Shown here: in pieces, positions 15,703-24,705 of the stretch
Layout of the letters: each line of letters begins with the position of its first letter
How positions within the stretch are numbered: position 1 is the first letter of the stretch
Assembly: GCA_038233075.1 (NCBI GenBank)
Contig: JBBSMQ010000003.1
Location: 1 to 64,000 of the forward strand
Length of the DNA stretch: 64,000 nucleotides
Direction: 5' to 3'
DNA from: Iamia sp038233075
GTDB taxonomy: Bacteria; Actinomycetota; Acidimicrobiia; Acidimicrobiales; Iamiaceae
The notes under the pieces: generated by a model
What the model was told of the DNA's origin: nothing
Database searches by the model: none
The model's input: the letters and a program-made list of their open reading frames with translations, nothing else
Made by a program: the position numbers and the translations under genes

Positions 15703-17163
15703 TCAGCCCTGCGCCTGGTCGAAGGCCATGTCGGTGATGGCGGCCAGCGTGTCGCCGTAGGGCGCGAAGAAGGCGTCGTTGAGGTCCCCCTCGCCGCGCT
15801 CCACGACCCCCCGGGGGTTGGAGAACTCCCGGAAGCCCTCGATGCCGTGGTGACGGCCCATGCCGCTCTGACCGGAACCCCCGAAGCCGAGTGACGGCAC
15901 GGCGCCCTGCATGGCGCAGGTGTTGACGCACGCACCACCGGACGTGGTGGCCCCGAGGACCTTCTCCGTCGCGACCTCGTCGTCGCCGAAGACGTAGAGA
16001 CCCAGCGGCCGCTCGCCCTCGTTCACGTGGGCGATGGCGTCGTCGAGGCCGTCGTAGGGCTTCACCGGCAGCAGAGGGCCGAAGATCTCCTCGCACATGA
16101 GGTCGAGCTCGTCGCCCGGGTCGACCACGAGCGAGAGCGGCATCTGGCGGGTGGTGCGGTCGACCGAGAAGTCCGGTTCGGTGTCGACCACCCGGTAGCC
16201 GGCGTCGACGGCCTGCTGGCGCATCGCGGCCAGGCGATCGAGGTGGCGCTCGGTGATGATGCCGGTGCAGGAGTCGCTGGCGGCGTAGCCCGGAACCCGC
16301 TCGGACATGTGACGGGAGGCGAGGTCGACGAAGGTGTCGAGGTCATCTCGGGGCACGAGGACGTAGTCGACCGAGATGCACATCTGGCCGTTCTTGATGA
16401 GCTTGGTGCCCATGATGTTGGCAACCGACGCCTCGTCGACCGACCCGGGGGTGAGGATCGCCGGGCACTTGCCCCCGAGCTCCAGGGTCACCGGCGTCAG
16501 GTTCTCGGCCGCGGCCCGCATCACCTCCCGACCGATGGCCGGGCTCCCGGTGTAGAGGAGGTGGTCCCACGGGAGCGTGGGGAAGGTGCGGGCCAGCTCC
16601 AGTCCACCGACGGCGACGGTGACCCGGTCGGGGTCGAACGTCTCGCCGATCATGTCCCGGAGCAGCTCGGCACAGGCAGGGGTGAAGTCCGACGACTTCA
16701 CGATGACCCGGTTCCCTGCCGCCAGCATCTCCACCAGCGGGCCCACCCCGAGGTCGAAGGGGAAGTTCCAGGGGACGATGTTGCCCACCACGCCCTTCGG
16801 CTGGTGGCGGATCACCGCTCGGGCAGTGCCGAACATGGCCGGGTCCGCCTCCCGCTCCTCGTCGGCCATCCAGGCCCCGAGCTGGCCCATGGCATAGGCG
16901 GCCCGCCCGGCGACGCCCAGGCACTCGATGAGGTCGGTGAACAGCTCCGGGTGCACGGAGAAGTCCTCGCTCATCGCCACCCGGATCCGGTCCCGGTTGC
17001 CCACCATCATCCCAGCCAGTGCCTCGAGGTGGCCCCGCCGCTCCTCGAGCGAGGGGACGGGGTCGGCGACGAACGCTCGGCGCTGGCGGTCGAAGGCGGC
17101 GCGGAGGCCGGCGATGGCGGCGGCGTCGTCCTGCTGCTGTGGGGTGCGATCGATGAGGGTCAT
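15703..17163 (-). CDS. Aldehyde dehydrogenase (coniferyl-aldehyde-dehydrogenase-like)
   Basis: A 486-residue NAD(P)-dependent aldehyde dehydrogenase oxidising an aldehyde to its acid. Catalytic features are visible: N133 in PWNFP, the general base E228 in LELGGK and the nucleophile C262 in GQMCISVDYVLVP. The sequence resembles the coniferyl/aliphatic ALDH branch, but the substrate is not fixed by it. I chose ATG 17163 because GGAGG lies 7 bases upstream; the longer frame from 17205 adds a Pro/Gly-rich stretch. It diverges from a TetR gene, and a perfect 6-3-6 palindrome lies 25 bases before its start. It likely follows the alcohol dehydrogenase at 20333 in the same pathway. Confidence 0.88.
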   Translation of the reverse strand: MTLIDRTPQQQDDAAAIAGLRAAFDRQRRAFVADPVPSLEERRGHLEALAGMMVGNRDRIRVAMSEDFSVHPELFTDLIECLGVAGRAAYAMGQLGAWMADEEREADPAMFGTARAVIRHQPKGVVGNIVPWNFPFDLGVGPLVEMLAAGNRVIVKSSDFTPACAELLRDMIGETFDPDRVTVAVGGLELARTFPTLPWDHLLYTGSPAIGREVMRAAAENLTPVTLELGGKCPAILTPGSVDEASVANIMGTKLIKNGQMCISVDYVLVPRDDLDTFVDLASRHMSERVPGYAASDSCTGIITERHLDRLAAMRQQAVDAGYRVVDTEPDFSVDRTTRQMPLSLVVDPGDELDLMCEEIFGPLLPVKPYDGLDDAIAHVNEGERPLGLYVFGDDEVATEKVLGATTSGGACVNTCAMQGAVPSLGFGGSGQSGMGRHHGIEGFREFSNPRGVVERGEGDLNDAFFAPYGDTLAAITDMAFDQAQG

Positions 17164-17188
17164 GGCCTGACCTCCGGGCCTCGGCGTC

Positions 17189-17203
17189 GGCTGACGATCA
17201 GCC
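17189..17203. promoter_or_regulatory. Palindrome GGCTGA-N3-TCAGCC upstream of aldehyde dehydrogenase
   Basis: A perfect 15-bp inverted repeat lies 25 bases before the aldehyde dehydrogenase start and on the same side as the divergent TetR gene. It is a reasonable operator for that TetR protein; no second copy is seen in the gap. Confidence 0.4.
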
Positions 17204-17470
17204 AATGGTGAGGGTACCGGCGGTGGGTGGATGTATGGCGGGCGTCACGGCCCGCCGACGATGCCCGTCGCAACCGCCTGAGGCGGACCAGTGTCGCCCT
17301 CGGGTCGGTCCCTCGCGATCAAGGGTCGAGCTCGCACCACTCGAGCCCTCTCGCCCTCGCCGACCCCGTCTGGCCTGAGGTACGGCTCGGGCACGATCTC
17401 GGTCGGCAATCCCGTCCAGCTCTTCTACGACGAGGACCCGTGACCGTGTCGACGGCGACGGGATTGCCCC

Positions 17471-17498
17471 TTGACGACCTCCGGTCAGAGGGTAACCT
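17471..17498 (+). promoter_or_regulatory. Promoter of the tetR gene at 17508
   Basis: TTGACG (17471-17476), a 16-base spacer and TAACCT (17493-17498) precede the ATG at 17508 by 9 bases. The transcript would start at or next to the start codon, i.e. nearly leaderless. The rest of the 344-base gap between the divergent genes holds no open frame worth calling. Confidence 0.5.
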
Positions 17499-17507
17499 AT
17501 TCAACAC

Positions 17508-18140
17508 ATGGTCAGTAGCCGCACCACCCGACGTCGCCGTCTCTCGGTCGACGTCCGGCGCGAGGAGCTGCTCCGGGCGTGCCTCCACCTCATCGGGACC
17601 CACCCGTGGGACGAGGTGTCGATGGCCGACGTGGCCCAGGCGGCCGGGGCGTCGAAGGCGCTGCTCTACCACTACTTCTCGACCAAGAGCGACCTCTACC
17701 TGGCTGCGGTCCGTGCCGCCGCCGACGAGCTCAGCGCCGCGACCAGACCGGATCCCGACCTCCCGGTCGAACCCCGGCTCCGGACGGCACTCGGGGCCCA
17801 TCTGGAGTGGATCGACGCCAACGCCCTTGCCTACCAGGCCATCCTCCAGGGTGCCGTCAGCTCCGCCCCCGACGTCCGAGCCATCGTCGAGCAGTCCCGC
17901 GCCCAGGTCGTCGCCCGGTTGGCCGAGCTCTTCGACGGCGACCTGACGCCGCCCCAGCGGATCGCCCTGCGGGGGTGGGTCGGCTTCCTCGAGGGGGCCG
18001 GCCTGGACTGGCTCGCGACCAAGGACATGTCCCGGTCCCACCTGACCCGCCTGCTGGTGGCCTCGCTGCAGGGCGCCATCGCCGCCTCGCAGGTCACCGA
18101 TGTCCCCATGACGGATGACGCGGTCACCGTCGGCCGCTGA
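17508..18140 (+). CDS. TetR-family transcriptional regulator
   Basis: A 210-residue repressor: the N-terminal HTH reads EVSMADVAQAAGASKALLYH and is followed by YFSTKSDLY, the TetR signature. The C-terminal all-helical ligand domain (about 70-195) is typical of TetR_C proteins that bind acyl-CoA or hydrophobic molecules. It lies between the divergent aldehyde dehydrogenase and the downstream ligase/NTF2-like/alcohol dehydrogenase genes, 19 bases before the ligase. Control of that alcohol-oxidation set is likely; the inducer is unknown. Confidence 0.85.
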   Translation: MVSSRTTRRRRLSVDVRREELLRACLHLIGTHPWDEVSMADVAQAAGASKALLYHYFSTKSDLYLAAVRAAADELSAATRPDPDLPVEPRLRTALGAHLEWIDANALAYQAILQGAVSSAPDVRAIVEQSRAQVVARLAELFDGDLTPPQRIALRGWVGFLEGAGLDWLATKDMSRSHLTRLLVASLQGAIAASQVTDVPMTDDAVTVGR

Positions 18141-18159
18141 ACACACCGGAGGTACGACC

Positions 18160-19665
18160 ATGGCGAACTTCGCCCAAGAAGCAGCAACCGCAGCGACCGA
18201 CGCAGCAGACCGTCCCGCGGTCCGCCTCGACGAGACAACGCTGACCTACTCCGCCCTCGACGGGGCCGTCGCCGCCGCGGCCGGGCTGCTGCGGGGACGG
18301 GGCGTCGAGCCCGGCGACCGGGTGGGTATGCAGCTGCCCAACGTTCCCTACTTCCCCATCACCTACTTCGGCGCCCTGCGCCTGGGCGCCGTCGTCGTCC
18401 CCATGAACCCGCTGCTCACCGGGCGCGAGGTGGCCTACCACCTGTCCGACTCGGGTGCCCGCCTCATGGTCGGCTGGCACGGGTTCGAGGAGCCCGCCCG
18501 CGCCGGCTGCGACGACGCCGGCGCCGACCTCCTCCTCGTCGAGCCCGGCGCCCTCGACGGCCTCCTGGCCGACGCCGACCCGGTCACCGAGGTGATCGAC
18601 CGTGCCGATGACGACGCCGCGGTCATCATCTACACCTCCGGCACGACGGGAACGCCGAAGGGCGCCACCCTCACCCACGGCAACATCCGGGCCGGGGCGG
18701 AGGTCGGGCGCGAGCTGGTCGACGCCGGGCCCGACTCGGTGGCGGTGGCCACGCTGCCGCTGTTCCACGTGTTCGGGATGAACTCGATCATGAACACGGG
18801 GGTTCTAGCGCGGGGGCTGATGACCCTGGTGTCCCGCTTCGACCCCACCAAGGTGCTGGAGGTCATCGAGCGCGACCGGGCCACCACCTTCGCCGGGGTC
18901 CCGACCATGTACGCCGCCCTGCTCCACCACCCCGAGCGCGACCGCTTCGACGTCTCCGCCCTCGAGCTGTGCGTCTCGGGCGGATCGGCCCTACCCGTCG
19001 AGGTCCTGCGCGGGTTCGACGAGGCGTTCGGGGCCAAGGTCCTGGAGGGCTACGGCCTCTCCGAGACCACGGGCATGGCCTCGTTCAACCTGCGCGACCA
19101 GGAGCGCAAGCCGGGCTCGATCGGGGTGCCCGTGGGCGGCACCGAGATGAAGGTGGTCGATGACGACGACCAGGAGGTCCCCCACGGCGAACGGGGGGAG
19201 ATCGTGATGCGCGGCCCGTTCGTCATGTCCGGCTACTGGGGCCGCGACGACGCCACCGCCGAGACCATGCGAGGCGGTTGGTTCCACACCGGCGACATCG
19301 CCACCGTCGACGAGGACGGCTACTTCTCCATCGTCGACCGCAAGAAGGATCTGATCATCCGGGGCGGCTACAACGTCTACCCCCGGGAGGTCGAGGAGGT
19401 GCTCTACGGGCACCCCGAGGTGCGCGAAGCCGCCGTGCTCGGCGTGCCCCACGACTCGCTGGGCGAGGAGGTGGGCGCCGCGGTGGTGCTCACCGACGGC
19501 GCCGAGACCACGCCGGAGGAGCTGCGCGACTTCGTCAAGGCGAAGGTCGCGGCCTACAAGTACCCGCGCCTGGTGTGGCTCACCGGCGAGCTGCCCAAGG
19601 GCCCGACCGGGAAGATCCTCAAGCGCGAGATCGACCTCTCCGCGGCCGCGCCCGACAGCGACTGA
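18160..19665 (+). CDS. AMP-dependent acyl-CoA synthetase (long-chain fatty-acid-CoA-ligase-like)
   Basis: A 501-residue ANL-superfamily ligase joining a carboxylic acid to CoA through an acyl-adenylate. Motifs in order: P-loop IIYTSGTTGTPKG (157-169), GYGLSETTG, GWFHTGDIATVDEDGYF, the hinge DRKKDLIIRGGYNVYP and catalytic K485 in KGPTGKILKRE. ATG 18160 has GGAGG at a good distance; the frame opens earlier at 18115 inside tetR. It is followed within 50 bases by the NTF2-like and dehydrogenase genes, so the operon could take an alcohol to an acyl-CoA together with the divergent aldehyde dehydrogenase. A remnant of a paralogous copy is at 2671-2788. Confidence 0.88.
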   Translation: MANFAQEAATAATDAADRPAVRLDETTLTYSALDGAVAAAAGLLRGRGVEPGDRVGMQLPNVPYFPITYFGALRLGAVVVPMNPLLTGREVAYHLSDSGARLMVGWHGFEEPARAGCDDAGADLLLVEPGALDGLLADADPVTEVIDRADDDAAVIIYTSGTTGTPKGATLTHGNIRAGAEVGRELVDAGPDSVAVATLPLFHVFGMNSIMNTGVLARGLMTLVSRFDPTKVLEVIERDRATTFAGVPTMYAALLHHPERDRFDVSALELCVSGGSALPVEVLRGFDEAFGAKVLEGYGLSETTGMASFNLRDQERKPGSIGVPVGGTEMKVVDDDDQEVPHGERGEIVMRGPFVMSGYWGRDDATAETMRGGWFHTGDIATVDEDGYFSIVDRKKDLIIRGGYNVYPREVEEVLYGHPEVREAAVLGVPHDSLGEEVGAAVVLTDGAETTPEELRDFVKAKVAAYKYPRLVWLTGELPKGPTGKILKREIDLSAAAPDSD

Positions 19666-19712
19666 CCAGCATCCAGCCCACCCCACCCCACAACCCCAAG
19701 GAGCAGACCCCC

Positions 19713-20336
19713 ATGGCCGACTTCGACATCAGCAGGCTCGACATCACCCAGCAGAACGTCGCCGTCGAGAAGGTGCTCGAGCGCACCGACAACCCGCGGC
19801 ACCGCTACCTCCTCCAGGCGTACCTCCGTCACCGTTACCTCGAGTCGGCCGGGCGCTGGGAGGAGATCCTCGATCCGCAGCTCACCGTGGAGCACCCCTT
19901 CTACCGGTTCAGCCTGATCGGGATGGATCCCTTCACGCTGGATGGCCGCGAGCAGGTGGCCGCGCTCTACGGCCACTGGACCCAGACCGACCAGTGCGTG
20001 TTCTACGTGGAGGACGAGAGCGTGGCCGTCGGCGATCACATGGTCGTGGGCCGGGGCATCGGCTACCAGCAGACGCTGGGCTCGGAGCTGGCTGCGGCCG
20101 GCGTCGATGCCGAGCCCGAGGCCATGTACCTGAAGAAGTCCCAGATCATGATGCTCTGGCCCTACGACGACCAGTGCCGCCTGCTCGGGGAGGACGTCTG
20201 GGAGTTCGACACCGCCGAGAGCGGACTGTTCGAGCTCGACCCGGCCGACGTGCTGACCGCCGAGGCGGCCGGGAAGCTGCTCGACCCGCTCATCCAGCCC
20301 CTCCCTGCCTTCGACGACAGCATGCTGCCCGCATGA
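19713..20336 (+). CDS. NTF2/SnoaL-like protein
   Basis: 207 residues with the pattern of a SnoaL_4/NTF2-like cone fold: helices at RHRYLLQAYLRHRYLESAGR, then LTVEHPFYRFS, a central YGHWTQTDQCVFYVEDESV and strands VGDHMVVGRGIGYQQT. Relatives serve as small hydrolases, isomerases or hydroxylase subunits in lipid and aromatic catabolism; no catalytic residues can be assigned here. AAGGAG precedes ATG 19713, and its stop overlaps the alcohol dehydrogenase start (ATGA), so the two proteins are made together. Its link to alcohol oxidation is by context only. Confidence 0.7.
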   Translation: MADFDISRLDITQQNVAVEKVLERTDNPRHRYLLQAYLRHRYLESAGRWEEILDPQLTVEHPFYRFSLIGMDPFTLDGREQVAALYGHWTQTDQCVFYVEDESVAVGDHMVVGRGIGYQQTLGSELAAAGVDAEPEAMYLKKSQIMMLWPYDDQCRLLGEDVWEFDTAESGLFELDPADVLTAEAAGKLLDPLIQPLPAFDDSMLPA

Positions 20337-21508
20337 AGGCAGTCGTCTGCGAGGACGCCACCCTCGAGCTCGTCGACCTGCCCACCCCGGAGCCGGCCGA
20401 GGGCCAGGTCCTCCTCGACGTCGTCGGCTGTGGGATCTGCGGCTCGGACCTCCACGCTCGGCGCCACGCCGACGCCCAGGCCGACGTGTTGGCCGAAGCC
20501 GGCTACGACGGGCTCATGCGCTCGCACCAGCGGGTCGTGATGGGCCACGAGCTCTGTGGCGAGGTGCTCGACCACGGACCCAAGGCGGCCAGGGAGCTGG
20601 CACCCGGCACACCCGTGGTGGCCATGCCGCTGGTCAGGAAGGGCCACGACATCCACCCCATCGGCCTCTCGGATGCGGCCCCCGGGGGCTACGCCGAGCA
20701 GGTGGTGGTGGAGGAGTCGCTCATGTTCGCCCTCCCCAACGGACTCTCCCCCGACCTCGGCGTCCTGACCGAGCCGATGGCGATCGGCTACCACGCCGTC
20801 CGTCGGGCCGAGATCAAGAAGGGTGACGTCGCCGTCGTGGTCGGCTGCGGACCCGTCGGCCTGGCCATCGTGGCCATGCTCAAGGCCCGCGGGGTCGCCA
20901 CTGTCGTCGCCAGCGACTTCTCCTCCCGTCGCCGCGCGCTGGCCCGCGCCTGCGGGGCCGACATCGTCGTCGACCCCGCCACGGACTCGCCCTTCGAGGC
21001 TGCGGGTGATCGGGGGTGGCTGACGACCATCCCGGAGCTGGTGCAGCTCGGTGTGGGCACGACCGAGAAGCTGCGGCGCCTCCCCGTGCCCTGGCATCGC
21101 GTCTGGCGGGTGGCCGAGAAGGTGGGGGCCACCAACGCCAAGCGTCCCGTGATCTTCGAGTGCGTCGGGGTCCCCGGTGTGATCGACGGCATCATCGCCA
21201 GCGCTCCTCTGATGTCGCGGGTGGTCGTCGTCGGGGTCTGCATGGAGCCCGACACGATCCGCCCGGTGATGGCGATCAACAAGGAGATCGACCTGCGCTT
21301 CGTCGTCGGCTACACGCCCCTCGAGTTCCGCGACACCCTGCACCTGCTGGCCGAGGGCAAGGTCGATGCCAGCCCCCTCGTCACCGGCAAGGTGGGACTC
21401 CCGGGGGTCGAGGCCGCGTTCGACGCCCTGGACGACCCTGAGACCCACGCCAAGATCGTCATCGACCCTCGCAGCCCCGCGGTGGAACCCACCACGATCA
21501 CCGGCTAG
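20333..21508 (+). CDS. Zinc-dependent alcohol dehydrogenase, MDR superfamily
   Basis: A 391-residue medium-chain dehydrogenase. Catalytic zinc ligands fit C36 (CGICGSDLH) and H72/E73 (MGHEL). The NAD-binding motif is GCGPVGLAIVAMLKARGV. The four-cysteine structural zinc loop of classical enzymes is missing, and an insert of about 45 residues (FEAAGDRGWLTTIPELVQLG through LPVPWHRVW) separates the Rossmann strands. It starts inside the stop of the NTF2-like gene. With the aldehyde dehydrogenase and the ligase it would convert an alcohol to a CoA thioester; the substrate is not visible. A truncated paralogue is at 2791-3566. Confidence 0.87.
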   Translation: MKAVVCEDATLELVDLPTPEPAEGQVLLDVVGCGICGSDLHARRHADAQADVLAEAGYDGLMRSHQRVVMGHELCGEVLDHGPKAARELAPGTPVVAMPLVRKGHDIHPIGLSDAAPGGYAEQVVVEESLMFALPNGLSPDLGVLTEPMAIGYHAVRRAEIKKGDVAVVVGCGPVGLAIVAMLKARGVATVVASDFSSRRRALARACGADIVVDPATDSPFEAAGDRGWLTTIPELVQLGVGTTEKLRRLPVPWHRVWRVAEKVGATNAKRPVIFECVGVPGVIDGIIASAPLMSRVVVVGVCMEPDTIRPVMAINKEIDLRFVVGYTPLEFRDTLHLLAEGKVDASPLVTGKVGLPGVEAAFDALDDPETHAKIVIDPRSPAVEPTTITG

Positions 21509-21639
21509 GGCCGGGGCCGACGACCTGCGCGCGGTTCGCGCCGGGTTCGCGCCGGTCGAGGTGGACTCGAGGTGGCTGGGGATGCGCCGCTCGTCGAACG
21601 CCTCTGCCGGGGCGTCGGAGACCGACGTCGGTCAGGGGA

Positions 21640-24405
21640 TCAGGCGGTGGAGGGCTCGGCCAGGGCCGCGTGGGCCGCGGCCAGGCGGGCGACGGGGATC
21701 CGATAGGCGGAGCAGCTCACGTAGTCGAGGCCCATGGCATGGCACAGGGCGATCGATGCCGGGTCGCCGCCGTGCTCGCCGCACACCCCCGTCCCGATGT
21801 CGGGTCGGGTGCTGCGGGCCCCCTCCAGGGCCAGGCCCATGAGACGCCCGACGCCGTCCTCGTCGATCGACGCGAACGGGTTCTGCGCCAGGATGCCGTC
21901 GGCCAGGTAGGCCAGCAGGAAGGCGGACTCGGAGTCGTCGCGGGCCATGGCGAAGGTCATCTGGGTCAGGTCGTTGGTGCCGAAGGACAGGAAGTCGGCG
22001 TGCTGGGCGATCTGGTCGGCGGTGAGCGCGGCGCGGGGCACCTCGATCATGGTGCCGACCTGGTAGGAGATGGACCGGTCGCCGAGCACGGTGGCGGCGA
22101 CGTCCTCGATGAGGGCCCGCTGGCGTTCGAGCTCGTTGGCGTGGCTGACGAGGGGGACCATGATCTCGGGCCGCGGGTCGCCGCCCTCGTCGGCCACCTC
22201 CACCGCCGCCTCGAAGATGGCCCGGGCCTGCATGCGGGTCAGCTCGGGCCGGCGCAGTCCGAGGCGGACACCGCGGAGCCCGAGCATGGGGTTGGACTCG
22301 TGCAGGGCATCGACCCGCTCGAACATGGTCTGGGCCTCGGACAGACGCCCGACGAGGGACTCCACGGTGGCGAGGTCGGCGGCGTGGACGAGCTGGATCT
22401 GAAGGTCCGAGATGGTGCGGTGCAGGTCCTCGCGGGCGGGCAGGAACTCGTGGAGCGGGGGGTCGAGGAGCCGGATGATGACCGGCAGGCCGTCCATGGC
22501 GCGGAACAGGCCGGCGAAGTCGCCCCGCTGGTGCTCGAGCAGGGCGTCGATGGCCTCGCGCTGCTCGACTCGCGTGGGCGCGGTGATCATCTGCTGGACG
22601 AGGGGGAGCCGCTCGGATGCGAAGAACATGTGCTCGGTGCGGCACAGCCCGATGCCCGTCGCCCCGTAGGTCCGGGCCCGGGTGGCGTCGTCGGGTTCAT
22701 CCGCGTTGGCCCGGACCTCGAGCCGGCGGAACCCGTCGGCCCACCCCAGCAGGGTGGCCAGCCACTCGTTGTCGAGATCCGGCTCGACGGTCGGGACCTG
22801 GCCGACGAAGACGTCGCCTGTCGTCCCGTCGATGGAGAGCCACTCTCCCTCCTGCACCTGCTCCCCGCCGATCGACAGCGTGCGGGCGGCCATGTCGATC
22901 TCGATGGCGCTGGCGCCGGTGACGGCCGGCTTGCCGAACTGGCGGGCCACCAGGGCGGCGTGGCTGGTGCGCCCACCGCTGGAGGTGAGGATGCCGACCG
23001 CGGTCAGCATGCCGTGCACGTCGTCGGGCTTGGTCTCCGGTCGCACCAGGAGCACGTCGCGCCCCTCCCCGGCCCACCGCTCGGCCAGGTCGGGGTCGAG
23101 CGCGACCTGGCCGACGGCGGCGCCGGGCGACACGTTGAGGCCGCGGGTGAGAGGAGCGTGGGCCTCGCCGGTGTCGGATGCGAACTGCGGGTGCAGGAAC
23201 ACCTCGACCTGCTGGGGCGTGATCCGGGCCACAGCTTCCTCGGGGGTGATGAGGCCCTCGGTGGCCTGGTCGACGGCGATGCGCACCGCGGCCTGAGCCG
23301 TGCGCTTGGCGGTTCGGGTCTGCAGCAGCCACAGGCGGCCGTCCTCGATGGTGAACTCGACGTCCTGCATGTCGCCGTAGTGCTGCTCGAGCCGGGCGAC
23401 CACCTCGCCCAGCTCGACCGCGATCTCGGGCAGGGTCGTGGCCAGCTGGGCGATGGGCTGGGTCGGGCGGTTGCCGGCCACGACGTCCTCCCCCTGGGCG
23501 TTGACCAGGAAGTCTCCCTCGAGGGTCCGCTCCCCCGTCATGGCGTCCCGTGACATCACCACACCCGTCGCCGAGGTCGAGCCGGTGTTGCCGTAGACCA
23601 TGGCCACGACGTTCACCGCCGTCCCCAGGTCGTCGGCGATGTCGGCTGCTCGTCGGTAGTCCTGGGCTCGCTTCGAGCCCCAGCTGGCGAACACGGCGCC
23701 GACCGCCAGCCTCAGCTGCTCGTCGGTGTCGGACGGAAAGGGTGATCCGGACCGTCCCGTCACGATCTCCTTGAACGTGTCGACGGTCTGGCGGAGCACG
23801 TCGGGCGGGAGCTCGGAGTCGTTGCCGACCTCGGCCTGACGGCGGTGGTCGCGGAGGACCTGCTCGAAGGGCTCACCGTCGAGGCCGAGGACGACGGTGC
23901 CGAACATCTGGACCAGGCGTCGGTAGGAGTCGAGCACGAAGCGGGCGTCGCCGGTCCTGGCGATCATGCCCTCGGCCGTCTCGTCGTTGAGGCCCACGTT
24001 GAGCACCGTGTCCATCATCCCCGGCATCGAGAACTTGGCGCCGGAGCGCACCGACACCAGCAACGGGTCCTCCGCGCCGCCGTAGGTCTTGCCGGTCGCC
24101 GTCTCCATCGTCGCCATGGCCCGTTCGACCTCGTCCCACATCCCGCCCGGCATCTCGCCGCCGGCCGCGACCGATGCGTTGCACGCCTCGGTGGTGATGG
24201 TGAAACCGGGCGGGACCGGGACCCCCAACGACGCCATGTCGGCCAGGTTGGCGCCCTTGCCACCCAACAGCCCCCGCACCGCGTCCCAGTCGCCGCCGCA
24301 GCGCTCCCGGGCCTCATCGAGCTGGTCGAAGCCGTACACCCATCGCGCCCCTGCGGGCTGGTCACCCTCGGACGGGCGATCGGGCGGTGCGGTGGGTGCG
24401 GCCAT
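21640..24405 (-). CDS. ppdK: Pyruvate, phosphate dikinase
   Basis: A 921-residue enzyme interconverting pyruvate + ATP + Pi with phosphoenolpyruvate + AMP + PPi. The N-terminal ATP-grasp part has GGKGANLADM and SVRSGAKFSMPGMMDTVLN. The swivelling domain carries phospho-His H482 in SSGGRTSHAALVAR. The C-terminal PEP barrel has TGIGLCRTEHMFF, FLSFGTNDLTQMTF and the catalytic Cys in GVCGEHGGDP. Length matches bacterial PPDK (about 880-900). ATG 24405 is preceded by GGGGAG; the open frame continues upstream through the repeat pair at 24540-24649, which is not part of the enzyme. It stands alone and supports gluconeogenesis or glycolytic reversal. Confidence 0.93.
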   Translation of the reverse strand: MAAPTAPPDRPSEGDQPAGARWVYGFDQLDEARERCGGDWDAVRGLLGGKGANLADMASLGVPVPPGFTITTEACNASVAAGGEMPGGMWDEVERAMATMETATGKTYGGAEDPLLVSVRSGAKFSMPGMMDTVLNVGLNDETAEGMIARTGDARFVLDSYRRLVQMFGTVVLGLDGEPFEQVLRDHRRQAEVGNDSELPPDVLRQTVDTFKEIVTGRSGSPFPSDTDEQLRLAVGAVFASWGSKRAQDYRRAADIADDLGTAVNVVAMVYGNTGSTSATGVVMSRDAMTGERTLEGDFLVNAQGEDVVAGNRPTQPIAQLATTLPEIAVELGEVVARLEQHYGDMQDVEFTIEDGRLWLLQTRTAKRTAQAAVRIAVDQATEGLITPEEAVARITPQQVEVFLHPQFASDTGEAHAPLTRGLNVSPGAAVGQVALDPDLAERWAGEGRDVLLVRPETKPDDVHGMLTAVGILTSSGGRTSHAALVARQFGKPAVTGASAIEIDMAARTLSIGGEQVQEGEWLSIDGTTGDVFVGQVPTVEPDLDNEWLATLLGWADGFRRLEVRANADEPDDATRARTYGATGIGLCRTEHMFFASERLPLVQQMITAPTRVEQREAIDALLEHQRGDFAGLFRAMDGLPVIIRLLDPPLHEFLPAREDLHRTISDLQIQLVHAADLATVESLVGRLSEAQTMFERVDALHESNPMLGLRGVRLGLRRPELTRMQARAIFEAAVEVADEGGDPRPEIMVPLVSHANELERQRALIEDVAATVLGDRSISYQVGTMIEVPRAALTADQIAQHADFLSFGTNDLTQMTFAMARDDSESAFLLAYLADGILAQNPFASIDEDGVGRLMGLALEGARSTRPDIGTGVCGEHGGDPASIALCHAMGLDYVSCSAYRIPVARLAAAHAALAEPSTA

Positions 24406-24539
24406 CACCGCTCCCCGACGGTGCGCTGGACGACCTCGGCAACGATCGCGGTGGGCATGGCACGAGTGTCCCCCATGAGCGGGCTCGTCCGCCACGAGGC
24501 TCGCGAACCCGTGCCGACGCGGCGCTCGCCCACCCCTCC

Positions 24540-24588
24540 GAACTTCGTACGGAAGTGTGCCGATGAGGGCAACATCAGTACGAAGTTG
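24540..24588. repeat. 49-bp palindromic repeat, copy 1
   Basis: The unit begins AACTTCGTAC (24541-24550) and ends GTACGAAGTT (24578-24587), a perfect 10-bp inverted repeat around about 27 bases. Copy 2 at 24601-24649 has the same unit with three differences. It lies between the divergent PPDK and beta-lactamase-like genes. Confidence 0.8.
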
Positions 24589-24600
24589 GCGACCTCTCCT

Positions 24601-24649
24601 GAACCTTGTACGGAAGTGTGCCGATGAGGGCAACATCCGTACGAAGTTG
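24601..24649. repeat. 49-bp palindromic repeat, copy 2
   Basis: This copy is 12 bases after copy 1 in direct orientation. Its outer arms pair less well (AACCTTGTAC against GTACGAAGTT), but the inner arms GTACGGA and TCCGTAC are perfect. Three substitutions separate the copies. REP-like or regulatory function is open. Confidence 0.8.
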
Positions 24650-24693
24650 AGGACGAGCTCAGCGTCCTGTAGGAGTCGACTGACTCGACTGGC

Positions 24694-24699
24694 TACGGT
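24694..24699 (+). promoter_or_regulatory. -10 box of the leaderless gene at 24706
   Basis: TACGGT ends 6 bases before the GTG start. An inverted repeat AGTCGA-N5-TCGACT (24674-24690) lies just upstream, where a regulator could sit. Confidence 0.35.
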
Positions 24700-24705
24700 T
24701 GCGGC

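Noticed and set aside
21509..21639. Terminator between the alcohol dehydrogenase and PPDK genes
   Set aside because: Only short direct repeats (GGTTCGCGCCG) are visible; no convincing hairpin can be drawn.
24406..24636. N-terminal extension of PPDK
   Set aside because: The frame is open, but it crosses the palindromic repeats and is unlike PPDK; the family start matches ATG 24405.
24540..24649. CRISPR-like pair of repeats
   Set aside because: Only two units, a 12-base gap, and each unit is itself palindromic over its whole length; no cas gene is near.
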